Shown: piece after piece, positions 33,901 to 46,189 of the stretch
Position numbering within the stretch: the first letter of the stretch is position 1
Layout: each line of letters begins with the position of its first letter
NCBI GenBank assembly: GCA_015501585.1
Contig: JADNRY010000001.1
Coordinates: forward strand, 682,001 to 746,000
Length of the DNA stretch: 64,000 nt
Source: Rhodocollybia butyracea
Lineage: Eukaryota > Basidiomycota > Agaricomycetes > Agaricales > Omphalotaceae
Direction: 5' to 3'
Program-made: the position numbers and the translations under genes
Notes under the pieces: generated by a model
The model's input: the letters and a program-made list of their open reading frames with translations, nothing else
Told to the model about the DNA's origin: nothing
Database searches by the model: none

Positions 33901-36708
33901 GGAAGAGAGGTGTTCGATATCAGGTATCCTGGCAAACGCCGAGACCATCACGGAAGGAGCAAAAAGAGTATAAAGAGGGAGGGCTTTAGGATGTGAGTTT
34001 TTCATACTTGCGATACCCGTGGACCCTGACTAACCAATAATTTCCCTAGGCCTCCTCGTTTGAGTCCCGAGGATGCCAACCGGCCGGAACTGCTTGTACC
34101 TATTCGTCTTGAGTTCGACGTTGACCACCACAAGTACCGCGATGCTTTTGTGTGGAACTTGAATGGTACTTTTTTTTCGATATTTATTACTCTTCGTCGT
34201 TGACCCGAACCTGATAGACCCCGTGGTGACTCCGGAAATTTTCGCACAATCGATCGTTGAGGATTATCAACTTGCACCTTCCTATCACTCAACTATTGTT
34301 AGAAATATCCAAGAACAGCTTGCCGACTATAAAGCTCATTCCGCTTTATATGACGGCGAGGGCGGCGAGTATCTAGGCGACGATAACGATCCTTCTTTAA
34401 TCGAAAAAGGTATTCTTCACGCCGGGGAAGCTATGTGGTGGGAGAGTTGGCGAAAGCGTCTGAGAACCGAGTTTGGTTTCGTCAGGACCGGAAAGGATTC
34501 TTTGAAGAGTACGCACAAACGAAAAGTCAAACAGGAACTGGATGCTGATGTCGAAAACATTACCGAACCCCCATCACTTCTGGAAGAAAAGTCAATGGCT
34601 CTGAACGAATTCGAAGTAGACGAGGACAAGATGGCCGAGGACATGAGAATTGTAATCAAAGTGGGTTGCCTGAGCTAATTTTGCTTGGGTCTTTTATATG
34701 TTTTCAATATTGCGGCGATGCTGACTCTTCCGTCTGGTCCCGTTTCTAGCTTGACATCATTGTTGGATCAATGAAGCTGGACGATCAGTTTGAATGGGAT
34801 ATCGACAATGTCAAGGCATCACCAGAACACTTCGCTGAAGTTTACACGCAGGACCTTGGGTTAAGTGGAGAGTTCCGGTAAGGCGCTTAGGCATTCCTGA
34901 AACACCTCAAAGCTGATAGTTTCATAGTACCGCTATCGCTCACTCCATCAGAGAGCAAATCCAAACATATCAAAAGTCGTTGTTCCTGGTTGGTCGTCCT
35001 TCCGATGGTTCTACCATCCAGGACGAAGAGCTACGTTCCGCCTTCCTCCCTAGTCTCGTTGAAGGCGCGCGCGCAATGGACCAGGTTCAGTCATTCACTC
35101 CGCTGCTCAATTACCTCAGCGATGGTGAGATCGAGAAGGAACGTGACAAGGACATAACTCGGCGTCGGAAGAGAAATACGAGAGGACGTAGAGGTGTCAA
35201 TTTACCTGATCGAGAACCCATCAAGACTTACCGTACACCTGCCCTTGGTTTCCCCGAGCTTGATGCTGCCACATTAGCATTGGCAGCTGCTGCTAATGCT
35301 CCTGTATCCCGCAGAGCTGCTGCCGCTGCCGCATCGCTTACTATCGCCAATATGGTGGCGTCAGAGAACGGAACACCCCTTACACCTTTAACTCTTCCTG
35401 CTGCACCTCAGCCTGCGGCGGTGGCAGCGATAGCCAGAGAGAAGAAGGTGAAGGGTCTGTTTAAAGCACCGCCAGTCCCTCCGTCTGTCATTCGCCCTCG
35501 CGCCAAAGTCGCTGCTCCCACGCCTTCCACAGCTGCTGATGTATCAAGTCTACCAGCTCCGCTGGAAAATGATCCCCTTCCCTCCATCAGTACACCTGAC
35601 AACAGAGCTAGGTCTCGACGAAATAAGGACTTAGAGCTTCGGGAGGCAAAAGAAAAAGAGTTCGCTGATGGGCAACATGCAAACTATATCGATGGCGTTT
35701 GGCATTGTTCCAACTGTGGGTGCCCTGAAAGTATCGCAGTGGGTCGTCGAAAAGGACCTTTGGGTGATAAATCACAATGTGGCGAATGTGGTGAGCTGAA
35801 ATGTTTATGTTTCGGGCATTACGTGTATTAATTGCTCGTGTTCTCTTCAGGTATATATTGGCACAGACATCGAAGGCCTCGTCCGTGCACATACAACACC
35901 GACCCCGACTACCACACTGATGCGAAACCCGAGAAAACACTCAAATCAGGCTCAAAAAGGAAAGGCGCAGCTGCTGCTCTTCGAGCTCAGGGTAGTACTG
36001 TGTCGACACCAGCAGCCGATGACTCATCTGCGCCCCCAACCCCTGCTCGTGATCGGAAAAAAGATGGGTCAGAGGCTCCTTCGAGGCAATCTCCTCCACC
36101 TTCTCGTCTGGAAGAGGATAGAACGATGTCTCCCATATCGTCGGCCTCTAGCGCTTCCGAGCCGCCTCTCTCCCAACGGCTCAAAAAGACGAATGGGTCT
36201 ACGCCTGCTCCTCGTAGAAGCAATTCCCCATCACAGGATTCCAAACTGGCAGATGTGCAGGAATCAAAAAATTCAAAAGACTCTGAACTTAAAGATTTAC
36301 CCCGGTCCACCCCTCCGCGGTCTACTGTACAGAGTCCTCCGGGGTCACCCACCAAAACCTGGGTACGTTGATTCTAACCTCAGGGAATGTAATAGTAAAT
36401 CTCACTCTTCTCAAGCCTCCTCACTGGCTAACGAACGCTATGCAAAGTACTCAAGGCAAGTATCCTAACGACAAGTTTGAGGTTGTATTGCGGAAAGTTG
36501 GCGAAGGGGGTTCACCAGAGTGGCGGATAAAGTGTGTAGACTGCCCCGGAAAAGTGAGTTGACAATAGACGATGCGCCTTGAATAGCTATTGAATATCCT
36601 CTCTAGCTGTATAAACCCGGTCCCGAAGAGACTCTGTCAAATTTTGAAGTTCATCTGAATCGGAATAAGCAACACCGACAACGTGTAGATGACCGCATTG
36701 GCAAATAA
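30975..36708 (+). CDS. SNF5: SNF5/SMARCB1 subunit of SWI/SNF or RSC remodeller with GATA-like finger
   Basis: Core subunit of ATP-dependent chromatin remodelling complexes. The first about 430 residues are extremely rich in Met, Gly and Asn, followed by about 300 residues rich in Pro/Ser/Gln. The SNF5 domain begins with LLVPIRLEFDVDHHKYRDAF and continues through DPVVTPEIFAQSIVEDY; a second repeat has LDIIVGSMKLDDQFEWDI. Downstream is an Arg/Ala-rich linker and a C-terminal GATA-type finger (CSNCGC, then CGECG split by an intron before IYWHRHRRPRPC). The last exons are Ser/Pro-rich and end RVDDRIGK. About nine introns, all rejoining in frame (for example after WNLN at about 34166). Fungi have two paralogs, SNF5 (SWI/SNF) and SFH1 (RSC); the finger is typical of filamentous and basidiomycete members and does not decide between them. 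Confidence 0.92.
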
Positions 36709-36886
36709 TTCCTCGATACCCACTACAGCCCAATTCACACATCTCCTTCACGATTATCCATTCCTATCTCTTCATTCTACATGTTGTTGTTTCTTTGAAT
36801 TTCGAACTATGCTATCACAGTTTTGTGTATTGTTATGTTATACTGTGTCGAATATGTAATTTGGATTTTAGCGCGCTTATAAGTTT

Positions 36887-37822
36887 ATGGCTTTGGTCAG
36901 AACCACATCCAGCTGCGGTTTCTTTAACATAGTGTTGCGGCCTCCCATCAATCCTTTATTCTTACGCCCACCTAACCAAAGTGCTTTTCACAATTCTACG
37001 GCATACCACGTTGTTCGACATCATCGAGCTGATTTCAAGTGCAAAATAAAGACCCCACAACCTTACCAATTTCGCTACTATTCTGAGTCTCAGTCTACAA
37101 AGTCAGAACTGGCCTCTGGCTCATTCTCGGATCCTACACGACCAAACCTTTTCTATCACTTCTTAGAGCCTCCTACTCCCTTGTCAGAGGTCGTACCGGT
37201 TTACGCGTTGTCCTTCCTATCGTCCGTACCTTCGCCGGACTCGAGCACGATTATTGGTTGGCTGCCCGCTCAGACTCAAAGTCACACAGATGAAGCGGGA
37301 CTCAATGACTTTCAAGAAAATCGTATGTTGAGACCATACTTTCAGATGTTTAAGCTACTGAATCCACTTTAGCGAAGTTCCGGCAATTGCTTCACGAGGC
37401 GGTAAAAAGAGGATTAGATGCGGACGTCGACGACATTCAAAGAAATGGCGCATTGCAGCTGCAACAAGGGTGGATGCATATACATGGTACGTGCTGCCCT
37501 ATTTTTTGTACTATGTTCCTTTCACAGTTGCAGACGACCGCAATATACCGGCTTTGGGACGGATTGGCGATGTAGATGACATCATTGCTTCAGTATTAGT
37601 CGAAGATGGAAAAGTACGTACCAAGTTAAACCACTGACACTCATTGCTCACTCGTACGTGTAGATCAAACCAGAGACATATCAACCTATGCCATCGTATC
37701 GTCTGTGCACCTCTGATGGTATCACTCAGCTCACGGATGGTCTTCGGGAACACCTAAGAAAATTTTTGATGCAGCGAGTTGAAATGGAAAAAAAAAGGTC
37801 TATAGAAATTTCTAACAGATGA
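36887..37822 (+). CDS. Conserved hypothetical protein, possibly mitochondrial
   Basis: Four exons give a protein of roughly 250 residues. The N-terminus is basic and hydroxylated with almost no acidic residues for about 45 positions (MALVRTTSSCGFFNIVLRPP...), compatible with a mitochondrial presequence. The body has a PLSEVVPVYALSFL stretch, an HEAVKRGLDADVDD helix, then RIGDVDDIIASVLVEDGK and YQPMPSYRLCTSDGITQL, and a charged C-terminal helix ending MEKKRSIEISNR. I recall similar uncharacterised proteins in mushroom genomes but no function. Introns are canonical (near 37323, 37485, 37613). The gene is tail-to-tail with the dioxygenase (262 bp), and its 3' half is duplicated at 63.5 kb. Confidence 0.7.
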
Positions 37823-38125
37823 AAAAGTATACACTGGGTGAGTAGTACTACTAGTAATGAAAAAACTTATTCACACGGATAAAACACTTCCCCTTAGAAC
37901 CCCAGCCAACAGGAGATTGTAATTTACACTGGAGCTAGCCCTGAGTAACGGTTTCACACTACTCCATCAGCCACTTAGAGGGGACTGCCCCAGGCCCACG
38001 GTGAAGCAACTCGGCATTGACTGAGGAGTTACTTATCAGAGGGTAAATGACAAATATTAGTATCAGTTGAGACTAGGACACAGATTAATTGTAGTGCTTT
38101 ACAACGACTCCATTAATCATTTCTT
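37414..38125 (+). repeat. Segmental duplication, complete copy
   Basis: The 3' half of the orphan gene, the intergenic spacer and the last codons of the dioxygenase are repeated in the same orientation at 63516-64000. The far copy lacks the final coding exon (about 37631-37828 here). Confidence 0.85.
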
Positions 38126-39745
38126 CTTCGATTCCTTCTTGTTTGTTCGATTTTGTCAATGCAGTCTGTCCATAAGCAGAAGTACGGGCCTTGCGCCATT
38201 CCCCCATCGAAGGTGCTTCCTCGTCCTTTTCAAAGCGCCGCTTAATACCTTCACGTTGTAAGAGGGGACTTGCGTTTAGAGGTGCAAGCTTGACCTCTTC
38301 ATCGGCAATAGCAAAGTAAAACAACCCCAAGCGAGTGTACTGGCGCTGGTCAGAAGGGGGTTGTATCACTCTTTTTTTTTTTTCGAGTAGCGTTAGATAG
38401 ATCTCCAGTTGAAAAAAATGCCACTATACATACCTATGAACTGTGGCTGGATAAATCCCTCCACTTAGGAATTCCATGGCGTCTCCGGCATTGACTACCT
38501 GTATGTATGCAACTGAGACATGAATCGATGCGACATTCTTCGGAATTCCCCAAACTTACGATAGCATTATCGATATGCTTGATCCACTTCCATGAGCCGT
38601 CGTGAGTTAGGATCTGCAAAGCGGCAACGGGTTGGCTATAGAGGATCGTAACGGTTCCAAAATCTATCGAATCATAGACACGTCACAGACAGAAAATTTC
38701 TAGGGAAAGTCAATACCTGTATGGCCTGTTCCGCAACCCGCGTCAGTGTGAACCGCATGATCCTTATACTCGTGAAACCCTACCTTTCAGCCAAACACCT
38801 TTCGACTTCTCTTCGTCTTCGGTATTTCGTGGATAATACTTCATGAAACGAACTAAACAAGAGTTGGGGCTCGGTGTGTCTTGAAAACTTGAGAAAGAAT
38901 ACCGTAGGTTTCTGACTCCTTATCCCACCCATGCACGTTGAGTAAGGTATCTTCCGGAAGCTCTAATCCGAGAGCCATAAGTCTACAGAATGAGAGGATT
39001 CAAGATTAGGGGATTAATCAATAAATCTGAGAACGAGCCACCTCAAGATGGGATCGAGAACGTTAAGATGCGAATGTCGAGCAAACTGGCTTATTTCTGG
39101 AAGAACGGGTCGAACAGCTTCTGGATGACCGCGCCTGGTGACATGATGGTTGACTAGACGAGTGGAGTTACTTGGAGGGAAGAAAGAGTCACAAAACCAC
39201 AAACTGTTGTAGTTCTCGACCTGATCGCGTACCCCACCATCGATGTGCTAGCATGAGCGTAAACAAGTAATAAGCCTAAGAAATATAGAAGCATCTACCC
39301 AGTATTCACGCAGCTTATACCCTTGATAAGATCCCGTCTGTTTCGGCGATGCTACGTACTTTTGTTTCTCCTCGTCACTGACTTGTGAGAATGGGACGTC
39401 TGCAATATCAAACATGCGTTCCATCTGAACGGATCAGGGTTTATGTAGAGCCGAAAAACTCTAGTAAATCACTGACCTGTTCCTTCGAGTAGCCATGACC
39501 CACCACATAGAAGAACCCTTGCGTCGACATGGCTTTCCGAAGATGCGATGCAAGTTCAACACGTTCTTCCAGGGTACTGTCCTTGAAGCCACCAACGTCA
39601 ATAATGGCGAGATCGGCATAGTCCACTATAGAGAAGGGTCAAAATCCTCGGAAATCTGTCTACCGATGAAACTACAAGCTTCTGCAGTGACTGGGGCTGG
39701 TTCATAGTGGGGAATCTGGGGAGATGTTGTGATAAGGCTAGGCAT
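38085..39745 (-). CDS. 2-oxoglutarate/Fe(II)-dependent dioxygenase (isopenicillin N synthase-like)
   Basis: Non-heme iron oxygenase using 2-oxoglutarate and O2. ATG 39745 starts a short exon (MPSLITTSPQIPHYEP) that joins the DIOX_N domain (YADLAIIDVGGF, AMSTQGFFYVVGHGYS). The catalytic domain has GHTDFGTVTILY, whose His and Asp are two iron ligands, NAGDAMEFLSGGIYPATVHRV with the third ligand His, and the following QYTRLGLFYF with the 2OG-binding Arg. The C-terminus ends GVVVKHYN. Many small introns with GT-AG ends. It is divergent from the epoxide hydrolase gene (326 bp between starts), which suggests but does not prove a shared pathway. Substrate not predictable. Confidence 0.87.
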
Positions 39746-40071
39746 GATGTTTGGAGAAATTCCAAGGCATCAGAGCCGGTTTTATATGTTGGATGACACC
39801 ATATGTCATGTCCCATGACTTCCCGCTAGAGTTGATAATAGCTGTAGCCACATTGAAAGCCTCTGCTGCTACCGGCCTCGATACGTCGCGAAGATTTGCC
39901 TTCAGTCTCCTTATCTCCTTCATCCAAGTTCTCAAGAGAGAGAGACGCCCATTTCAGATTAGGCGCCCACGCAACTAGCAACCCCGGTCTCCTATGTATT
40001 GCAACTTGAAAACCTCCGACATGCCGAGTTGAATACTTAAAATTTTCGCGCTCTTCCTTCCTACCGCTATA

Positions 40072-41474
40072 ATGTCTTCGTCCCCGAAACCATTCAAACT
40101 GAATGTTTCTTCTGAACTTCTAGACTGGGTCACAGACAGAGTCAACACGGCTCGTGTTATTCCTGATCTGACGCATCCTGTTGGTAAAGAATGGGACGAT
40201 GGAGTTCCGACTTCAGTTATAGAACCTTTGGTAGCCTACTGGAGGACCACATATGACTGGAAGAAGATGGAAAAGCGGATAAACGAGACTTTCAAGATGT
40301 TTACTGTCGACTTAGAAGAGGCTGGCGAAACCATATCTTTACATTTTGTTCACCACCGTAGTGAACGAAAAGATGCTCTTCCCCTTATCTTTGCGCATGG
40401 TTGGCCTGGAAATTTCACAGAGGTACTTGTCAAGAATGTCCCTTATGTTTTCTCATCTTGTTTCCATAGGTGGAACATATCCTGAAGCTGACTGCTCCGG
40501 AGGATCCAAAGGCGCAGGCGTTTCATGTAGTAGCCCCTAGTATTCCCGGATTCACACTTTCTTCTTCTCCTACGGTATGTGGCTTATACCGAGAGTCTGT
40601 GCAGTGCCTGATATCGCCTTCAAGAAACCCGGGTTTGGTATTTCAAAAATGGCGTCGGTGTATTATAAGCTGATGAATGTACTCGGGTATGAAAGATTCG
40701 TCGGTCAAGGCGGTATGTACCAAATCTATATTGCCGATGGTAAACCTGATATTTTTTCACAAAAACCAGGAGACTGGGGATCTTTTATCCTTCGTTCTCT
40801 GGCTTTGCAATACCCATCCTGTCTCATTGGTCTTCATATCAACTTTATCGTCACCCTTCCACCCAAACCTTTGCGCAACCCCATCACGCTTTTCTGGCTC
40901 GCCACACGCCAGTTTACACCAGAGGAAAAGAAACGGCTAGAAAGAATGCAATTTTTTTAAAAGAAGAAAATGGATATTCAAAAATCCAGGGAACTAAACC
41001 GCAGACTATTTCGTATGTTTAATGGATTCTCCCATAGGCTTGCTCGCCTGGATCCGTGAAAAAGTTGAGATGGCAACGGACGAAGATTTCGTGTGGGATG
41101 CGGATGTCATTATTACCTGGACGATGCTCTACTTGATCTCCTGCAGCGCTGGGAACGCTAGGATTTACAAGGAGGGCAACTCGGAGTCGGACGGTACATC
41201 TATGCTACTTGGAAGCAAGATATCGAAAGAGGTTGCGATTGGTGTAAGCAGTTTCCCGAAAGATGTCGGGTACGCGACAAAATGGTGGGCCGAGGCAACT
41301 TTGGCAGAGAACATTATTACCTGGAAGGAACATCCCAAAGGCGGTCATTTCCCTTCATTGGAGTGTCCAGATGTTCTCATATCCGATATTCAGGAGTGGG
41401 TGCAGAGGATTAGAGAAACGACAAGTCCTGCGAAATGGGAAGAATTACTGAAGGCTGGGAGACCCAAGCTTTGA
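40072..41474 (+). CDS. Microsomal-type epoxide hydrolase, with two frame breaks
   Basis: Alpha/beta hydrolase that opens epoxides to diols. An N-terminal EHN domain (residues 1-95) precedes HGWPG (oxyanion hole) and QGGDWGSF, whose Asp is the nucleophile; GGHFPSLECPD near the end supplies the catalytic His. Introns: about 40424-40470, 40575-40624 and about 40713-40770, all clean. The reading frame then shifts twice by one base in the same direction: at the T7 run 40952-40958, where the next frame reads LKEENGYSKIQGTKPQTIS, and again near 41016-41018, before MDSPIGLLAWIREK. All this sequence is conserved-looking coding DNA, so an intron is unlikely. Either two missing bases in the assembly or a young pseudogene. 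Confidence 0.82.
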
Positions 41475-41480
41475 TACTAA

Positions 41481-42027
41481 TTAATGTTCATGTAATTTGC
41501 GTAGAATAGAATATGATATGGACTGGGGTATCTGGGTATCTACAATTCTAAGCACTGCCGCTGAAACATCCACAATATTTGGCAAACAGGTTCTTAGCAA
41601 TGCTTGTGTTAGTGATTTGTCCCGATGATGAAGTAACGGATCGCTCACTTTGGCTTCGTCCTCCGCGTCTTGAAAATGTTGCTGAGGATCGGTGGTAAGA
41701 TAATCCACAGCCTTGTCGGCACTGTCTTCTGCTGCTTTGTCGACGAATTTCTCCTCTGCCTTGTGGGCAAGGGATTCGTGCTCAGACGGGTGAGCATCTG
41801 GTTGTATGAGTTAAAGCCATTCGATGCACCTAGAAACCATGGACTTACTCATAGGTGGTTTTGCCCCAGGTTGGGAGAGTGGTGAACCTGGATGGTAGAT
41901 TGAACACGAATTTTGACGTCTAAAAAAGATGGACTGACCTGTATTGGGTTTTGCAGCAGCTAGATCATAGATCATAGCACGTTCAATACAGACAATGACG
42001 TTCGAAGTAGATAGACTGACCGCTCAT
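41481..42027 (-). CDS. Small hypothetical protein, hydrophilic
   Basis: ATG at 42027 followed by very small exons (MSA, AAKPNTG, SPLSQPGAKPPM) and a larger one with HPSEHESLAHKAEEKFVDKAAEDSADKAVDYL. The joins use GT-AG introns of about 50-75 nt and stay in frame. The product is Ala/Lys/Glu/Asp-rich, probably helical and soluble, and I do not recognise it. The 3' end is uncertain: the last open frame runs to 41481, but a GTGAGC donor inside it (after DEAK) may start another intron. The 3' end lies 6 bp from the end of the epoxide hydrolase CDS, tail-to-tail. Confidence 0.5.
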
Positions 42028-42920
42028 TTTCTTTCAAACAAAGACAGGGATCTGAGTCTCTCTGTCCTGAATCCTGAAGCTCTTATACGTGTTTCTGTAC
42101 CGAGAATGTCGGTGACACAAAGAGGGGAAAAGGGTGGAACCCTGACGGAACTGGCAGGGTGAAGTTGTTGAACATTCAATATTCGTATTTCGAAGAGCGC
42201 CCAATCTGCCATTGTACTGCCGATTTAAATGTGAAATTCAAGGTCGACAGTTTAATGGGTGTCGTAGATGAGAATGATATAGTTGGTTGTCAATGAGTGG
42301 ACACTCTACAACTCGCAGATCAGTAATTTGGTTGTTTTGATTTGCAGATTTGGATGTCACATACTGATAAGGAAGAAGTACTGGGAAGAAGACAACCTAA
42401 CGTAGTCAGCGTTTGAAATTCCAAGTGAAATTCTGATCGGTAAGGGAGCTCTTGACGCGTCCCAGGACGAAACCTGAATTAAACCCAGCAGGGGTGAAGG
42501 GTGAATGTTAAATAATCAAGAATAGATCCGCTGAGGAAAAAAGGCTATGTGGCCAACTGGCTCGAGGCAGCTCGAGGCTAACTTACAAACACAATAACCC
42601 TCAACAACCAGCAACAACCTCGTCTGCGTACTGACCCTGATTTTCGTTGTGATTCTGCATCAAAGAGGTAATTTGATGAAGGTCAAAGAAAAGTTGTCAT
42701 TCGATTTGCACTAGTACAAGCACGGGATTCAGGCTGAACTTTAAATTGTTCCTTCCACGTGCAGTCGCCTACTTCCTCCAATGTCTTACCAGCTCTAATA
42801 TTTTAATGCTCCATAACGAGCCACCATCTCCGTAATTTTCTTTAGGCCCTTAACCTGGAAATAAAGGCACAGCTTATCCCAGAACTGTATCACGTCCGCC
42901 ATACCTACAAACATCCCCCA
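42028..42920. other. Divergent intergenic region
   Basis: Separates the start of the small minus-strand gene from the start of the Zn2Cys6 regulator. No further gene, repeat or RNA recognised. Confidence 0.45.
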
Positions 42921-45900
42921 ATGTCTGAATATCACCCCTACAAGCAAGGAGAATACCAAAAGTCAAGTCGTAGCATAGACGATCCTTCCTCTGGAAAGGC
43001 ACCCCCCGAATCCAAAGCTACGAAACGAATAAGGTAATCAGATATTCTCGGAGATTGCCACCAGCTCTAATACATCCTGGAAATATGAAGGGGCGAGATC
43101 GCCTGCGCCGAGTGCAGAAGGTTGAGGATCTAGTTTGCCTAAGCATAAAAATGTGGCTCACGCCTCCGTTTAGATTGAAGATTCGATGCGATAAGCTTGT
43201 TCCTTGCTCAACTTGCGTCAAACGAGGATGTCAAACGCTGTGTCCCAATGGCACAATTCCGCCAGGACAAGGTATCTCCGTGTAATTCTCTTAGTGTCCC
43301 TGTTTAGGGCTGACTTTGAATATGTAATGGCTTTAAGGCAGTCGGTAATTCGTGTTATTTTATTTTAATCCCCCATTCTCACTGTCTTTGTCCAGATTTG
43401 TTCTTGCTGCGACGGACCATCTCCATCGCAAACTCGCCAAATTTGAGGCTCGGATGCATGCGCTTGATGATGCTTTGGCTATAGCGCAAACGACTTATAA
43501 TCTCCCACCACATCCCTTACTTTCTCTCCAGGAGGACGAAGACGACACAGATGATGTCCAGAAGCTGAGATCGATATCTGAACAGCCAGAGAAAGAAACG
43601 AATACACGCTCAGACGGTCCGGGATCTTTACACGTCAATGGGAGTGGGATTAGTCGGTTTTTTGGACCGTCTGGTGCAACAGAGGCGAGCATTATTTATT
43701 CCCTTCAAGGACTGAACGAATGAACCTATAACTTTAGAGCTTACTACTGGTATGTGGATACTATTCCGCTGTTTCCAAATCTCAAACTGGGAGTCGCTCA
43801 GGATCTGTCACCTTGGGAAGAACGCCTCAAGTCAACTTCATCTTCCAGTTCACCAGAGCTGGACAGTTCCTACCTGCCCCTGAAATTATTAACTTTACGC
43901 GTTCATTCCCTTTGACTCCACCAAACATCCCCATTGCTTCCACCCAGAAGTCGATTGAATCCTTTCTTCCGCCCATTGAACGAGCAATCAGTCTATGCGA
44001 GTGAGTTTAGTCTGCGGTGAACGTTTTCCCATTCTAACAACAAAAAAGTGTCTTCCTCGAGAATTTATCCTGGATGTTCCATATTGTTTCACGGCAGCTC
44101 CTGGTCACTGAGCTGATTCCAGCAATTTACCGAGGGGACAGTCGTCCTCATGACCTCGCTCTACTGTTTACGGTCCTTGCGATTGGTGTACTCGTTGACA
44201 TGGACATGGAACCTTATAGTCTCGAAGCACAACACTTCTATCATCTGGCTCGAGCCGCAACGGTACTACAACCTATATTAACAGAGCCATCTGTTGTAAC
44301 TATAAAAGTGAAATTATCGTAATCAACGGCGTCCATGAGAGTTGATGATGTTCTTTATAGGTCTTACACTTGATGAGCATACATAATGGCCTCAGTGGCC
44401 AAGAAAGTAACCTTGAGCAGTCGTATGCTCTTCTTAATCTCGCAGGTCAAGTTTCCACGAAGGTACGCCATTCTTCCACCGTCCTTCACTTTATTAGTAA
44501 TCTACATCCGTACAAACAAGATTGGTTTTCGTACGTTACTCCACCTCATCGTCTCTGGTTTCTGAGGTAATATTTTTCGTAGATATTGATCCCTCGAACT
44601 GGAAATTTGAAGCTCGCGAAGTCTATGACAGGAGGTAGATGCTTTTGTCCGTTAATAATCTACGTTACTGACCAGAGCACATTCTTGTCAGAGTTTACTT
44701 CTGGAATTTGATGGCCGGTATTCTATGGACTGTAAGCCTTCCTAGACTTATTTTCTAGGCTCCAGGCTTATCTAAATTCAGTGCTTAGTGGTTGGCCGAC
44801 CACCAAATATTTCTCCTGAATTCATTGACTGCAGAATTCCGACTGCTGAAGAAGAGGCTCTATACCAACAGGGCGAATTTCCCATAGGTTGTAAGTGTGT
44901 TTGTTTTTTATGTATGCTTGTTTAGTCTGATGCTCTCCATTTGAGTTGGGGTGTGGGGCTTTCAAGTTACGGCCAAATGCTTACTTCCTCTGGTCGAAAC
45001 GACGCTGTCCGCAAAACCTCCTTCTTACGACTCTGTGTTAGAGCTAGATACTAGAATAAGACAGACCGTAGTTCCTCCTAAGGCGGATAATGACCCTCTG
45101 GATGACCGTACAGCTATTTCGATGCGAACCTTTGTGAGGTCACATTATCAACATCTCCGTGAGTTCTTCAGTAGTCGGCTCTTTTTCCGTTATTGACTAC
45201 ATGAATAGTACTACTGTATCTCCATCGTGGTTTTTTCACGCAGGCGATGTCAGAGTACCCGTCGAACCCTCTTCTTAGTCCTCACCACAAATCTGTCGTT
45301 GCTGCGTACCAAAGTGCTTGTGCAGTTCTAGATGATACCCGAGAACAGTTTCAAAGAAAGCCCCGCTTGGTTTGTCGCATATGGAGAATATGGACGTTCG
45401 CCTTTTCTGCTGCAGTAAGCTTTTTAATTTGCTAGGTGATTGCGATGACTGACATGAGGTTTTCAGGTAATCGTAGGTACAGTTGCTGCGCGCGGGGCCC
45501 ATTTAAATCTAGAACCCCGAGCTTTGGAGCAGTTTGAGGCAGCGTGTGATGTTTTCCGCCGTGCAGCCGAAATTAGCCCTCGCGCGGCCAAAGCGCTGGT
45601 ACGTCCATCTGTTCTCCAAAACGGTACAAGAGCACTCAAGCCTGTATGCGGTTAGCCCGTGCTTCAGGCGATGCTTCAGAAAGCAACTGAAGCCAATAAA
45701 GCTCAGCATAGCGAGTTTATCGATATGGCTAACGAAGAGTTCCGTCCCAATCCTTCTGAAACTGATTACCGAGCACGACGTTCCTCTCCACCACTCACAC
45801 GCGGTCCCAACAATCAACAGCAGTTCGAACCATTTCCTCCTGTTCAGCTACCAACGAAGGGCCCTAGTTCGAAAGAAGACAGGTCGTTCGTGTCGTCTGA

Positions 45901-46189
45901 TATTCCTTACAACGGTTCTCGAACTCATCACTCGGATCGACGTCCTATGGTTCCTTTGCCCCCACTATCCTCAGATAAACGTACTGACCTATCGCAAAGC
46001 TGGGGAGGTCTTTTCCATGAAGGATTATATTCCTCTGACCAATCTCATGGACACAAAAGAGGGTCAGTTCAAAATGCCCCATACGGCGATAGTACGATGC
46101 TTCATGATAGGTGGACTTCGTTCATGAACTATAACGTTTGGGACGAGAGGCCACCTCCTCGGATGCCGACTGGGCAGTTCCGACATTGA
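42921..46189 (+). CDS. Zn2Cys6 fungal transcription factor
   Basis: Nuclear DNA-binding regulator. Three exons build the N-terminus: MSEYHPYKQGEYQ..., a short exon with IACAECRR, and LKIRCDKLVPCSTCVKRGCQTLCP. Together they form the binuclear zinc cluster C-x2-C-x6-C-x5-C-x2-C-x7-C at about residues 45-75. A coiled region (LHRKLAKFEARMHALDDALA) follows, then the middle homology region in many small exons (for example LAFTVLAIGVLVDMDMEP-like text near 44.2 kb and EFTSG near 44.7 kb). The C-terminus after AMLQKATEANKAQ is Pro/Ser-rich and ends MPTGQFRH. Targets unknown; it lies beside the dioxygenase/epoxide hydrolase pair. Several middle splice sites are not resolved. Confidence 0.83.

Noticed and set aside
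37823..38084. Possible transposon ends, because the tract recurs at 63.7-64 kb
   Set aside because: The repeated tract extends through gene exons on both sides, which fits segmental duplication rather than a mobile element.
41010..41040. A 25-nt GTATGT...CATAG intron in the epoxide hydrolase
   Set aside because: Too short for a fungal intron, and it would remove the conserved MDSPIG segment; a one-base frame break explains the data better.
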